From contig JAPLUH010000418.1 in assembly GCA_026397675.1 (NCBI GenBank), positions 1 to 14,397 of the forward strand: a stretch of 14,397 nt of DNA, read 5' to 3'. The position numbers were made by a program, and so were the translations under genes. The notes beneath the pieces were generated by a model. The model was not told the DNA's origin, did no database searches, and saw only the letters and a program-made list of their open reading frames with translations. Shown piece by piece: positions 7,325 through 14,397 of this stretch; within the stretch, counting starts at the first letter, position 1, and every line of letters begins with the position of its first letter. Origin of the DNA: Verrucomicrobiota bacterium (GTDB lineage: Bacteria > Verrucomicrobiota > Verrucomicrobiia > Limisphaerales > UBA9464).

Positions 7325-7369
7325 GTGTGTGTCAGTTATTGGTTGGAACTCAGCGCATTAAAGGGACTC

Positions 7370-7822
7370 TCAGGGACCCACTGGAGAGGGATTGGCGAAC
7401 AAATTGGCGGGCTGGTCGTAGGCCACAACCTTGTTGAGGCCGTAGTTCTTAGAACCCACCTGCAGCGATGGAGCGCCGGTTTTGTCGAGGGTAACCTTTT
7501 CAACAACCCCGATGGTGCCATCGGCCAATTGGACCGGCTTACCGAGAAGTTGGACTGCCGTCTGGACATCCTGGCGAGCTTGGATGCTCTGGAGGCTGCT
7601 CGTCATGCTCCGGGACTGCTCCAGCGTGGTAAACTGCGCCATCTGAGCGACAAAATCCGTGTTGGTCTGAGGATTCATCGGATCCTGATTCTGCATCTGC
7701 ATGGTCAGCAGCTTCAGAAAATCATCCTGCCCCAGTGTTTTGACCTGGGGACGCTGTGGTGCCGCGTTGGCCTGGGCCGCCTGAGTGGCGGCCGTGGAGG
7801 TCATGAAGGATGGTATGCTCAT
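7370..7822 (-). CDS. flgD: Hook-capping scaffold protein FlgD, short form
   Basis: FlgD forms the cap under which hook subunits polymerise and is exported through the flagellar pathway. The protein has 150 residues. The conserved N-terminal part is clear: DDFLKLLTMQMQNQDPMNP (33-51), then TDFVAQMAQFTTLEQ, the family hallmark. A short segment, AVQLLGKPVQLADGTIGVV (about 89-107), resembles the start of the Tudor-like domain. The protein then stops, without the Ig-like domain of the roughly 230-residue enterobacterial FlgD. This resembles the short FlgD of Bacillus. The ATG at 7822 has AGGA ten bases upstream and lies 18 bases after the fliK stop. The N-terminal 30 residues are Ala/Gln-rich and probably disordered, as expected for an exported substrate. 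Confidence 0.95.
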   Translation of the reverse strand: MSIPSFMTSTAATQAAQANAAPQRPQVKTLGQDDFLKLLTMQMQNQDPMNPQTNTDFVAQMAQFTTLEQSRSMTSSLQSIQARQDVQTAVQLLGKPVQLADGTIGVVEKVTLDKTGAPSLQVGSKNYGLNKVVAYDQPANLFANPSPVGP

Positions 7823-7832
7823 GTCAGTGTCG

Positions 7833-7836
7833 TCCT
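7833..7836 (-). promoter_or_regulatory. Probable ribosome binding site of flgD
   Basis: On the minus strand AGGA stands ten bases before the flgD ATG, in the short fliK-flgD gap. The spacing is at the long end of normal. It supports the first ATG (7822) over the in-frame ATG six codons later. Confidence 0.4.
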
Positions 7837-7840
7837 AGTT

Positions 7841-10171
7841 TCAGGCCCACCACTGCCTAGAGGCGGGCAGCGCCTCGGCAGATTCTGTGGTCTCATCGGG
7901 CAACTCCGGAGAGGCCAAGTGAGAAGGTTCTCCGAAGGAGCGTGCCCGACCACTCGACGAGCGAGGATCCGAACTATCGCGACCATTGGAGACCATGTTT
8001 CCGTCGTAGCAAACTGTGTGCCGCAAGTCGTCGGATCGAGATTCAATGGGCGCGGCCGTTGCAGCGAATGAGGCTTCGATGGGCAGGAGAACAATGCCGC
8101 TGGTCTCCAAACGCTGCTGGAGCTCTTTCCATTGGGTGCTTTGTCCGTCGATGGAACCCACTAGATCCTGCGTCCGGATAATAAGTTTTTCGCCCACTTC
8201 TTGGATGCGCAGTTCCAAGCCACCCGCGCCTGGGGAATCCAGATGAACCAGTCGAACATCACCAGATTTGTGAGAGTCGTGAAGGAGCGAGGCCGTAGTG
8301 GCTGCTTCAGCGGTCTTGGGAGTGTTCGAGGCTCCGCTTTCCGAGTGTGCGTGGAGCGATGGGGCTTGCGATGCTCCGGGGAAAGTAGCTGTGAAGGGGG
8401 GCGTAGCTGCTTGTGAATGACCCTGATCAGAAGGCGATGAGGAGTCGGAACCCGTGTCGCGGGCGAGGGTGTCCGATTGCATCGAATCGTTGGTGCCGTT
8501 GTCCGAATTCAGGAGCGTTGGAAACCCCGTATCGGCCTCAAGAGAAGTTTGTGCCGAAACAGTCGATGCATCCGTCTCTGTACCCCGTGCGTGGGGTGAT
8601 CGGTTCGCCGGCCGTAGGGGTGACACCGCCGGCTTGGGTTGTGATGGCGACTCGGCGAGATTTGATTGGATGGCTGCATTCAAGCCCACGGCTTCAATGG
8701 TCGGAGCGGTCTCAATTAACTCCGAACTCGGGTTTACCGAGCGTGTTTCGCGCTGGATGAACGCACCGTTTTGCGAGCCGGATTCGACAGGGATGATCGA
8801 CGGAGTCGGCGCGGTCGTCGCAAGGTTGCGCTTGACTCGGGTTGGATCTGAAACCCCATTTTGGACAGTCTCTGGTCGAGTGTTCGCAGAGGGTTCTGCG
8901 CCGTTGGTTTCAGAAGTCCGCGCCATCGTGGATGGCGTCGGAAGCACGGAGGACAGACCGGTCGCTAATGGTGAACTAGAATTCTGTTTCGAGGCGTTGT
9001 CGCTCAAGCGCCCCCCCAATGAAGGGGCCAAATCCGTGGTTAAACTCGCAAGGGCGCCGGTCCCCGGATCAAGAATGAGACTGCGGAACGCATCGTTGTT
9101 GTTGGCGGGACGAACGGATGCGCCAGCGACGGGAGATGCGCCAAGGAGTTGCGATTGCGCAACGGCACGACGGGCGGCGTCTCGAACCTCGCTGGAGATC
9201 GAATCGCTGCCCAATGACGGCTCGGAAGCCGTGGCGGATCGTGACGTCGGCAACGACTGAAATGTCTCTGTCGTTACTGCAGCTCGCAGGGACCCGTTGG
9301 CCGGGATTTGGACCGCTCCAACCCGTGCACCCATGGCTGCAATGGTCTGGGGTTTGGAAGTTGATTCACCGCCGCCGGAGTTTGTTGAAACCGCAGCCGG
9401 CAATTCCTCAAGGACTGATGCAAACTCAGGCTGAATCTCGAAATTTGATTCGGATGAAGACGCAGGGTTCGGTCTCTGGGTGACTCTCCTCGATGCGTAA
9501 GTCAGACCGGCATTGGAGGGGGCTGAAAACACATCGCCTGACAGTTGCTTGGAACTGGGCACATCCTGTGAATCACCCCGTTTATCACGCAATATTACGA
9601 CTTCTGCATCGGGCAAATGCCGGAGATCCATCAGTGGGCGATCGGGCAGTCCTTGAGGAATGTCATTCCGGGGTGAGAATCCAGAATTCAAGGACGCTGG
9701 CCTCCGCGTATCAGACTCTAACCGTTCGGCCTGCCCCAAGGGTTGTCCCCAAGAGGACGTCCCGGCTTGGGCCGATGGAACTAAAGAGGATCCGGAGGGT
9801 GTCGAAATAGAATCGGCACTCGGGCCAATGAATCTCACCTTGGCATCGACCATTGCCCGGAGATTGAGAGAGGGCTTGCGGATCGGTTTGATCGAAGGCC
9901 GAGTCGATGGGTGATTCGAAGGAATCGGGAGCGAACCCCTCGATGAAGAATCAACGGATTCTGCCGTTTCAGCTTTCTGTGGGTCGACGGCAATCGGTGT
10001 GGAGCCCGTTTCCAAGGACTGAGCAGATTGGGCAGAGTTCAGGTGCGTCTGGAACGCTATTGCTCCAGTTGGCCCGCCGGAAGCGATCCCTGAATCCCCG
10101 TCGGAATTCCATGAAAAGGGCAGGGAGGCACGGGGACTTGAATCCAGCGCCTTCAGGTCGTTTGAAATCAT
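7841..10171 (-). CDS. fliK: Flagellar hook-length control protein FliK-like
   Basis: The product is 776 residues long, nearly twice the enterobacterial FliK (about 400). Most of it is low-complexity, rich in Ser, Thr, Ala, Pro, Gly and Asn, as expected of a secreted molecular ruler that is unfolded during export. Near the C-terminus, about residues 636-700, DVRLVHLDSPGAGGLELRIQ followed by EKLIIRTQD and WKELQQRLETSGIVLLPIE matches the Flg_hook fold of FliK, the part that contacts FlhB to switch specificity. A further 75 polar residues follow, ending RQWWA. It overlaps the upstream gene by 4 nt (ATGA) and sits directly before flgD, the standard fliK-flgD order. Sequence support is moderate because the family is variable; the position is strong support. 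Confidence 0.88.
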   Translation of the reverse strand: MISNDLKALDSSPRASLPFSWNSDGDSGIASGGPTGAIAFQTHLNSAQSAQSLETGSTPIAVDPQKAETAESVDSSSRGSLPIPSNHPSTRPSIKPIRKPSLNLRAMVDAKVRFIGPSADSISTPSGSSLVPSAQAGTSSWGQPLGQAERLESDTRRPASLNSGFSPRNDIPQGLPDRPLMDLRHLPDAEVVILRDKRGDSQDVPSSKQLSGDVFSAPSNAGLTYASRRVTQRPNPASSSESNFEIQPEFASVLEELPAAVSTNSGGGESTSKPQTIAAMGARVGAVQIPANGSLRAAVTTETFQSLPTSRSATASEPSLGSDSISSEVRDAARRAVAQSQLLGASPVAGASVRPANNNDAFRSLILDPGTGALASLTTDLAPSLGGRLSDNASKQNSSSPLATGLSSVLPTPSTMARTSETNGAEPSANTRPETVQNGVSDPTRVKRNLATTAPTPSIIPVESGSQNGAFIQRETRSVNPSSELIETAPTIEAVGLNAAIQSNLAESPSQPKPAVSPLRPANRSPHARGTETDASTVSAQTSLEADTGFPTLLNSDNGTNDSMQSDTLARDTGSDSSSPSDQGHSQAATPPFTATFPGASQAPSLHAHSESGASNTPKTAEAATTASLLHDSHKSGDVRLVHLDSPGAGGLELRIQEVGEKLIIRTQDLVGSIDGQSTQWKELQQRLETSGIVLLPIEASFAATAAPIESRSDDLRHTVCYDGNMVSNGRDSSDPRSSSGRARSFGEPSHLASPELPDETTESAEALPASRQWWA

Positions 10172-10923
10172 GGCGTGGGTGAACCCGAGGTGGAATTGGT
10201 TCCATCGGGCGACCGCAGCGAGATGTGCATCATTCGACGAGAAATGTCGGCGGCCAGACGGACACCCGATTCTCCCGTGCTCACCAAGGCGCCCAAGAGC
10301 GACGAGGCGTTGGTGGAGTTGATCACGGTCAGGGTCCGGGCAATCTCATCCGGCGTATAGTTGGTCAGAATTGCAACGGCTTGACCGGGCGGGAGCGCGG
10401 ATATACGGCGACCATGTTCCAGAAGGCTTCGCTGTTCTTCCACCCGGATGTAGGTGATCCGATTGGTTAATAAGTGCTCTTGGCTGACGCGGGCCTGAGC
10501 AATCCACTGTGTGGCTAGGTTGAGATTTTGCATCTCCAGGCGGATTCGCTCTTCAACGTCCTTCAGACGCTTTTCGCGGCTGTCCTGGTACTCTTGGCGA
10601 GTGCGCAGTTGGTTGAGCAAATTAACCACATCCGGATTGTCGAAGCGCAGTGAACCGGGTTCGGAAGTTTCCCGCATGGCCTCCAAAGCGGCCAGACTTA
10701 GCTCAGTCTGGCGCTCGTTGCCCGCCGGTTGGACATCGGGGGGATCTTGGAGGACGTCCTGCTCCGGGGACTTGATTGCCGCCGACGCCTGAGAGGCTTC
10801 GAGGATCTGGGAAATGGTCGTCTGAATACGTGCCTTCGCCGTCTTACCACCATAGAGGAACGTGGCGACCGAGGTGCCAATACCGAGCAGGATGATGATG
10901 AGGGCCAGGAGAAGTGTGCGCAT
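10168..10923 (-). CDS. MotE/YlxF-like membrane-anchored coiled-coil protein
   Basis: From the ATG at 10923 this is a 251-residue protein with an N-terminal membrane anchor (about residues 3-23), a polar linker, a long charged helix likely to form a coiled coil (about 98-170), and a helical region (about 172-231) containing ALPPGQAVAILTNYTPDEIARTL. The last part resembles the MgtE N-terminal-like repeats of the MotE/YlxF family. The slot between fliJ and fliK is where ylxF lies in Bacillus and motE in several other bacteria. Family members are described as chaperone-like or motility-supporting; the exact role here is inferred. The frame is open upstream to 11070, but that part overlaps fliJ and is Arg/Pro-rich. 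The gene starts 5 bases after fliJ and overlaps fliK by 4 nt (ATGA). Confidence 0.8.
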   Translation of the reverse strand: MRTLLLALIIILLGIGTSVATFLYGGKTAKARIQTTISQILEASQASAAIKSPEQDVLQDPPDVQPAGNERQTELSLAALEAMRETSEPGSLRFDNPDVVNLLNQLRTRQEYQDSREKRLKDVEERIRLEMQNLNLATQWIAQARVSQEHLLTNRITYIRVEEQRSLLEHGRRISALPPGQAVAILTNYTPDEIARTLTVINSTNASSLLGALVSTGESGVRLAADISRRMMHISLRSPDGTNSTSGSPTP

Positions 10924-10928
10924 GGGAG

Positions 10929-11342
10929 TCAGAAGCTTTGAATAACGCGCTCGTCGAGGTAGCGCTCTTCGGCCAACCGTTCCGATCGCTGGTGTTCCTT
11001 GAGGCGGGCTTCGCGGAGTTTTTCGAGGAGGCTTAAACGGAGTTTGGCCTGTTGCCACTCTGCCAAACATTGGTCAACCACCCCGTGTTGGGCTGCCAGG
11101 GCGCCTCGAGCGCGCTCGGCGTTGAGTCGCAGTCCCGGCCGCAGGGCCACGGAGATGGATGCGGCGATGCCACCCTCAGAGAGCGAGTCGTTCAGAGAAC
11201 GACTGTCGGACATCACCTGATCGAGATCGCTTTGGCAGCGGAACCGATCCTGATTAGCCCGAGCCAACGATTGAGCCGCTGCACTCTCCTGAGAGGCGCG
11301 TATCTGAAGCAACGTTTCGAGGCTAAATCTGAATCGACCCAT
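10929..11342 (-). CDS. fliJ: Flagellar export chaperone / ATPase stalk protein FliJ
   Basis: The 137-residue product is almost entirely helical and charged, with the FliJ N-terminal pattern FRFSLETLLQIRASQE (4-19) and a heptad-rich C-terminal half (WQQAKLRLSLLEKLREARLK..., then LAEERYLDERVI). FliJ is a two-stranded antiparallel coiled coil that sits like a rotor stalk in the FliI hexamer, linking it to FlhA and escorting chaperones. It begins 3 bases after the fliI stop and has about the usual length (roughly 140-150). The primary sequence is weakly conserved in this family, so position next to fliI carries much of the weight. Confidence 0.93.
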   Translation of the reverse strand: MGRFRFSLETLLQIRASQESAAAQSLARANQDRFRCQSDLDQVMSDSRSLNDSLSEGGIAASISVALRPGLRLNAERARGALAAQHGVVDQCLAEWQQAKLRLSLLEKLREARLKEHQRSERLAEERYLDERVIQSF

Positions 11343-11345
11343 ACC

Positions 11346-12758
11346 TTATCGGGTCGTCGCAGCACGATACGCGCCAACAGGTTTTGAGCGGTCTCCCATG
11401 GTGTTGGCCATCGGTGTCATTCCCTGACGCAAGGCCAACGCCAATAACTCCCACAACGGAGTCGGAGAGGGTGCCTCCGTTTGCGACTGACGCAGGAACC
11501 CATCGAGGTGGGGCAGGGTTGCGATGGCTCGATCGAGTTTGAGGTTCGATCCAGCGACATAGGCGCCCACTCCGATCAAATCCCGGTTTTGGCGGTGCAA
11601 CGCCAACAATTCACGGGCTTCTCCTTGAAGAGTGATTTGATCGGGCCCGAGCAAATCCCGGTTCAAACGACTAATGCTTCCCAGCACTTCGATGGCGGGC
11701 CAGTGATTGCGGTCTGCCAACTCACGGGTGAGGACAATGTGACCATCAAGAATGGAACGGGTGGCGTCGGCGATGGGTTCAGTCAGGTCATCACCCTCGA
11801 CCAAAACTGTGAAAATGCCGGTGATCGACCCGCGATCGGAATTCCCCGCGCGCTCCAGAAGTCGAGGCAGGGCTGCGAAGACCGATGGGGTATACCCTCG
11901 GGCGGTGGGCGGTTCCCCGACAGCAAGACCGATTTCTCGCTGAGCCATGGCAAAGCGCGTGACCGAGTCCATCATCAGCAACACCTTGCGACCCTCATCT
12001 CGGAGTTGCTCCGAAATTTGCAGCGCCAGTGAAGCCGCCTTCACCCGGAGCAAGGCCGGTTGGTCGGCCGTGGCTACGATCACAATGGAGCGAGCACGAC
12101 CCTCCTCGCTCAGATCATTTTCGAGGAACTCACGCACTTCGCGTCCACGTTCGCCGATGAGTGCCACGACATTAATGTCCGCATCGGACCGGCGGGCGAT
12201 CATTCCCAACAAAGTCGATTTTCCCACACCGCTTCCGGCGAAGATTCCCACCCGTTGGCCTCGCCCCAGTGGCGTGAAGCTGTCGATGGCTCGGACTCCG
12301 GTAATGAGCGGATGTTGGATTCGGGCCCGAGACAAGGGATTGGGCACCGCACCATCCCCTGTGGAAGCAATCCATTGCAGAGGGGGGCCACTGTCTAGGG
12401 GTTTGCCCAAGGCATCGATAACCCTGCCGGAAAGTCCGGAAGCCAGGGGAACCCGACGCCGTTGGGGGCTGGTACGAACTTCGTCCCCGGGACACAATCC
12501 GTCGATCGTGTCGAGCGGCATCAAAATGAGGTTCTGATTATGGAAACCAACGACCTCGACGCTAATTTCCCGACCGTTGGAGCAACGGATTTGACAGACG
12601 TCGCCCAGCGCCGCCTTGGGCCCCAGCGATTCGACCGTCAGCCCCGCCACGCGCACCACCGACCCCACAGGGGTGGTCAGGCGCGCCTCTCTCAGGCGTT
12701 GCTGCGCCTGCTGGATAAACCGCAGACCGGTCGGCTTGTCTGGAACCAGTTCAAACAT
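11346..12758 (-). CDS. fliI: Flagellum-specific export ATPase FliI
   Basis: The 470-residue product is an F1-beta-like ATPase that energises and organises type III export. The Walker A motif is AGSGVGKST (about 174-182), the catalytic GERGREV lies at 202-208, and Walker B is VLLMMDS (259-265), followed by VTRFAMAQREIGLAVGEPP. GYTPSVFAALPRLLERAG and the D.TEPIAD.. block are typical of the FliI/SctN family. All key residues are present. The ATG at 12758 shares one base with the fliH TGA (TGATG) and follows a GAGGGGG stretch. A TTG one codon earlier is also in frame but is the weaker choice. The position between fliH and fliJ fixes it as flagellar. Confidence 0.97.
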   Translation of the reverse strand: MFELVPDKPTGLRFIQQAQQRLREARLTTPVGSVVRVAGLTVESLGPKAALGDVCQIRCSNGREISVEVVGFHNQNLILMPLDTIDGLCPGDEVRTSPQRRRVPLASGLSGRVIDALGKPLDSGPPLQWIASTGDGAVPNPLSRARIQHPLITGVRAIDSFTPLGRGQRVGIFAGSGVGKSTLLGMIARRSDADINVVALIGERGREVREFLENDLSEEGRARSIVIVATADQPALLRVKAASLALQISEQLRDEGRKVLLMMDSVTRFAMAQREIGLAVGEPPTARGYTPSVFAALPRLLERAGNSDRGSITGIFTVLVEGDDLTEPIADATRSILDGHIVLTRELADRNHWPAIEVLGSISRLNRDLLGPDQITLQGEARELLALHRQNRDLIGVGAYVAGSNLKLDRAIATLPHLDGFLRQSQTEAPSPTPLWELLALALRQGMTPMANTMGDRSKPVGAYRAATTR

Positions 12759-13390
12759 CAAGCCCCCTCAAGGGCGCTGCTGAAGCTGGCGATGCGCGAA
12801 GACCGGAGGCCGTCGACGAAACCAGACTGGGTCTCTACGAGACATCCGCCACGATCCACTCCAGAATCCGGGGCCATCTGGATACCACGGGCCGCGCATT
12901 GGGAGCGGATTTCGCTGTAGGAAGCATTCTCGAGCATCTTCAGATCCTCGGGATTGAGCATCACCCGCAACACCGGAGTGCCAAGGGCTGCGCCGAGGGT
13001 CTCTCGAAGGCTGGACTCAATGACGTCGACGGTGATGGGCAGGCTTCCAACGATCTTGGCTACCGCCTCGACCGTCAGTTGGAGCAAGGCTTTCTCCAGA
13101 ATCTCCATCCGCTCAGCCAACTGAGAGGACATCTTCTGGGACAACTGCTCAAGATACACACCGACCTCTTCCCGGTGCTTTAGTTCGATTTCCTCGCGCA
13201 GCACCCGGACTCGTTCTTCGCACGCTTCGGTGGCCGTTGCCACACCACGGCGATACGCCTCGTGTTCGATCTTTCGACGGATCGCTTCCATGTCTGCCGG
13301 CGGAGACAGTCGCTCTTCGCGGTGAAAACCAAGCACCGAGAGACGAATGTCCCGAAGCGTTGAGGTATGTTGCAGCAGTGTTTGAGTCAT
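12758..13390 (-). CDS. fliH: Flagellar export ATPase regulator FliH
   Basis: The 210-residue product is the peripheral stalk of the export ATPase: its long N-terminal helix binds FliN in the C-ring, and its C-terminal domain binds and restrains FliI. A charged, probably coiled-coil stretch runs from about residue 34 to 108 (for example REEIELKHREEVGVYLEQL). It is followed by LTVEAVAKIVGSLP and a globular C-terminal half with VLRVMLNPEDLKMLE and the glycine-rich DRGGCLVETQSGFVDG, diagnostic of FliH/YscL proteins. It starts 8 bases after fliG and ends in the TGATG junction with fliI. No clear Shine-Dalgarno is seen. Confidence 0.94.
   Translation of the reverse strand: MTQTLLQHTSTLRDIRLSVLGFHREERLSPPADMEAIRRKIEHEAYRRGVATATEACEERVRVLREEIELKHREEVGVYLEQLSQKMSSQLAERMEILEKALLQLTVEAVAKIVGSLPITVDVIESSLRETLGAALGTPVLRVMLNPEDLKMLENASYSEIRSQCAARGIQMAPDSGVDRGGCLVETQSGFVDGLRSSRIASFSSALEGA
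12763..12769 (-). promoter_or_regulatory. Probable ribosome binding site of fliI
   Basis: On the minus strand GAGGGGG lies within the last codons of fliH, with its GAGG core seven bases before the fliI ATG at 12758. Together with the TGATG stop/start junction it supports coupled translation of fliH and fliI and favours the ATG over the TTG at 12761. Confidence 0.45.
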
Positions 13391-13398
13391 AGGATAAT

Positions 13399-14397
13399 TT
13401 AATTCGAGTCGAGGGAGATCTCGCCGTCGGTCTCGAGCTTGCGGACGACATCTACGATGCCTTCCTGCGCTTGCTCGATTTCGCGAAGACTGGTCTTCCC
13501 GAGGTTGGAAATTTCGTCGTTGACCGTTTCGGCCGCGCGCTTCGATAGAGCCCCCAAGAGGGACTGTCTCAGATTCTCGTTGGCCGCACTGAGGGCAATG
13601 GCCAGACGGGCGGCCTCGACCTCGCGGAGCACCTTTTGGAGGGACTTGACATCCAACGTGGCCAGATCGTCGAAGGTGAACATCTTCATGCGGATGGACC
13701 GCACCAGATCGGGCACTCGTTCATCGAGTTTGTTGAGGATGCCCAAGCGGATGGTCTTATCCATCGCGTTCAGGGTAGCCGCCGCCGCCTTAATGCCTCC
13801 GGTCTGGTTGAGGGCCTTGGTCACCTTGCGACCAATTTTCTTGGACAGCACTTCGCCTACCGTTTCCACCACCTCGATCGGGGTGGAAGCCAGTGTCGCC
13901 AGGCGCTCAATAACTTGTTCCTGAAGGCTTTCAGGAAGGCTCTTGAGCACTTCTGACCCCTTCTGGGCCGTCAAATAACTGACCACCAGCGCGACGGTCT
14001 GCGGTTGCTCCTCCTTGAGGAGATTGCAAATGGAAGTCGCATCGAGATCGATGATTTGCTGCATCGCAGCCACCGAGGTGCGCCGCGTGCCCACGCGGCC
14101 AATGACTTCGGCCGCCTTAAAGAGACCCACGGCCTTTTCGAGGACCATCCGCGTGTATTCGACCGATCCGCTGACCCCGGAATTGGCTTGAATGGCCATC
14201 TCCGTGAATTCCTTGAGCACAGAGGTTTGCTGCTCAACGGTCATCAGTGGCAAATTCACCATTTCTGAGGAAACGAGCTCGCGTTCGTTGTCATCGAGAC
14301 TCTTGAGCAAGATGCTGGCGCTCTCCTCGCCCAGCAGCACAAGTAGGGCTGCCATCTTCTGCGAGGGAGTGAGACGAACGGGACCTGTTGGAACGGT
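13399..14397 (-). CDS. fliG: Flagellar motor switch/rotor protein FliG (first codons outside window)
   Basis: FliG is the rotor subunit that meets the stator. The frame is open to the window edge; an ATG at 14355 would give 318 residues, but the preceding in-window codons read LTPSQK, matching the family pattern LTG.QKAA.LL, so the true start lies beyond 14397. Numbered from that ATG, EQPQTVALVVSYL (116-128) corresponds to the middle-domain EHPQ motif. The C-terminal domain begins near MFTFDDLATLDVKSLQKVLREV, the hydrophobic-loop and FliM-binding region. The torque helix reads SKRAAETVNDEISNLG. Against E. coli numbering, R281 and D288 are kept, D289 is Glu, and K264 and R297 are both Ser. It is 8 bases from fliH. 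Confidence 0.96.
   Translation of the reverse strand, partial: TVPTGPVRLTPSQKMAALLVLLGEESASILLKSLDDNERELVSSEMVNLPLMTVEQQTSVLKEFTEMAIQANSGVSGSVEYTRMVLEKAVGLFKAAEVIGRVGTRRTSVAAMQQIIDLDATSICNLLKEEQPQTVALVVSYLTAQKGSEVLKSLPESLQEQVIERLATLASTPIEVVETVGEVLSKKIGRKVTKALNQTGGIKAAAATLNAMDKTIRLGILNKLDERVPDLVRSIRMKMFTFDDLATLDVKSLQKVLREVEAARLAIALSAANENLRQSLLGALSKRAAETVNDEISNLGKTSLREIEQAQEGIVDVVRKLETDGEISLDSN

Noticed and set aside
8454..9260. A 268-codon plus-strand open frame, and neighbouring plus-strand frames, antisense to fliK
   Set aside because: They lie opposite the Ser/Pro/Ala-rich low-complexity part of FliK, where codon bias leaves antisense frames open by chance. The predicted proteins show no recognisable domain.
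10924..11070. Upstream extension of the MotE-like gene
   Set aside because: It overlaps fliJ by about 140 bases and encodes an Arg/Pro-rich tract unlike the family. The ATG at 10923 gives a clean N-terminal membrane anchor 5 bases after the fliJ stop.

Overview
The window is one contiguous block of flagellar assembly genes, all on the minus strand. In transcription order, from the high-coordinate end down, they are fliG, fliH, fliI, fliJ, a MotE/YlxF-like gene, fliK, flgD, flgE-like hook gene, fliL, fliM, fliN, fliO, fliP, fliQ, fliR, flhB and flhA. Both end genes are cut by the window edge: fliG lacks its first codons, and flhA has only its N-terminal membrane half (positions 1-978). No RNA gene, mobile element, CRISPR array or terminator is visible.

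The genes are very tightly packed. Many junctions are 4-nt ATGA/GTGA overlaps or TGATG, and the largest gap is 45 nt (flgD to flgE). This points to one polycistronic, translationally coupled unit whose promoter lies upstream of position 14397. Recognisable Shine-Dalgarno sequences precede fliR, flhB, flgD and probably fliI; most other starts have none.

The products fall into four working groups. FliG, FliM and FliN form the rotor/C-ring switch. FliH, FliI and FliJ are the export ATPase complex. FliO, FliP, FliQ, FliR, FlhB and FlhA form the membrane export gate. FlgD, the FlgE-like protein and FliK are the hook cap, the hook and the hook-length ruler/switch. FliL and the MotE-like protein are membrane-anchored proteins that probably act near the stator or export apparatus.

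The gene order closely follows the fla/che operon of Bacillus (fliG-H-I-J-ylxF-fliK-flgD-flgE-fliL-fliM-...-fliP-Q-R-flhB-flhA), but it has a plain fliN, no cheY and no flbD. The sequence is moderately GC-rich. The divergent FliM, the weak use of Shine-Dalgarno sites and the protein style suggest a Gram-negative, perhaps PVC-group (Verrucomicrobiota-like), environmental bacterium. That taxonomic guess is low confidence and rests on general resemblance only.

Points worth a second look are: a single-base reading-frame break in the hook gene at a short C run; a FliM with no CheY-binding motif; a FliG in which two of the five classical torque-interface charges are serine; and a FliL with a long histidine/alanine/glycine-rich periplasmic linker. 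Otherwise this is a standard core flagellar locus, and I see no undescribed system.
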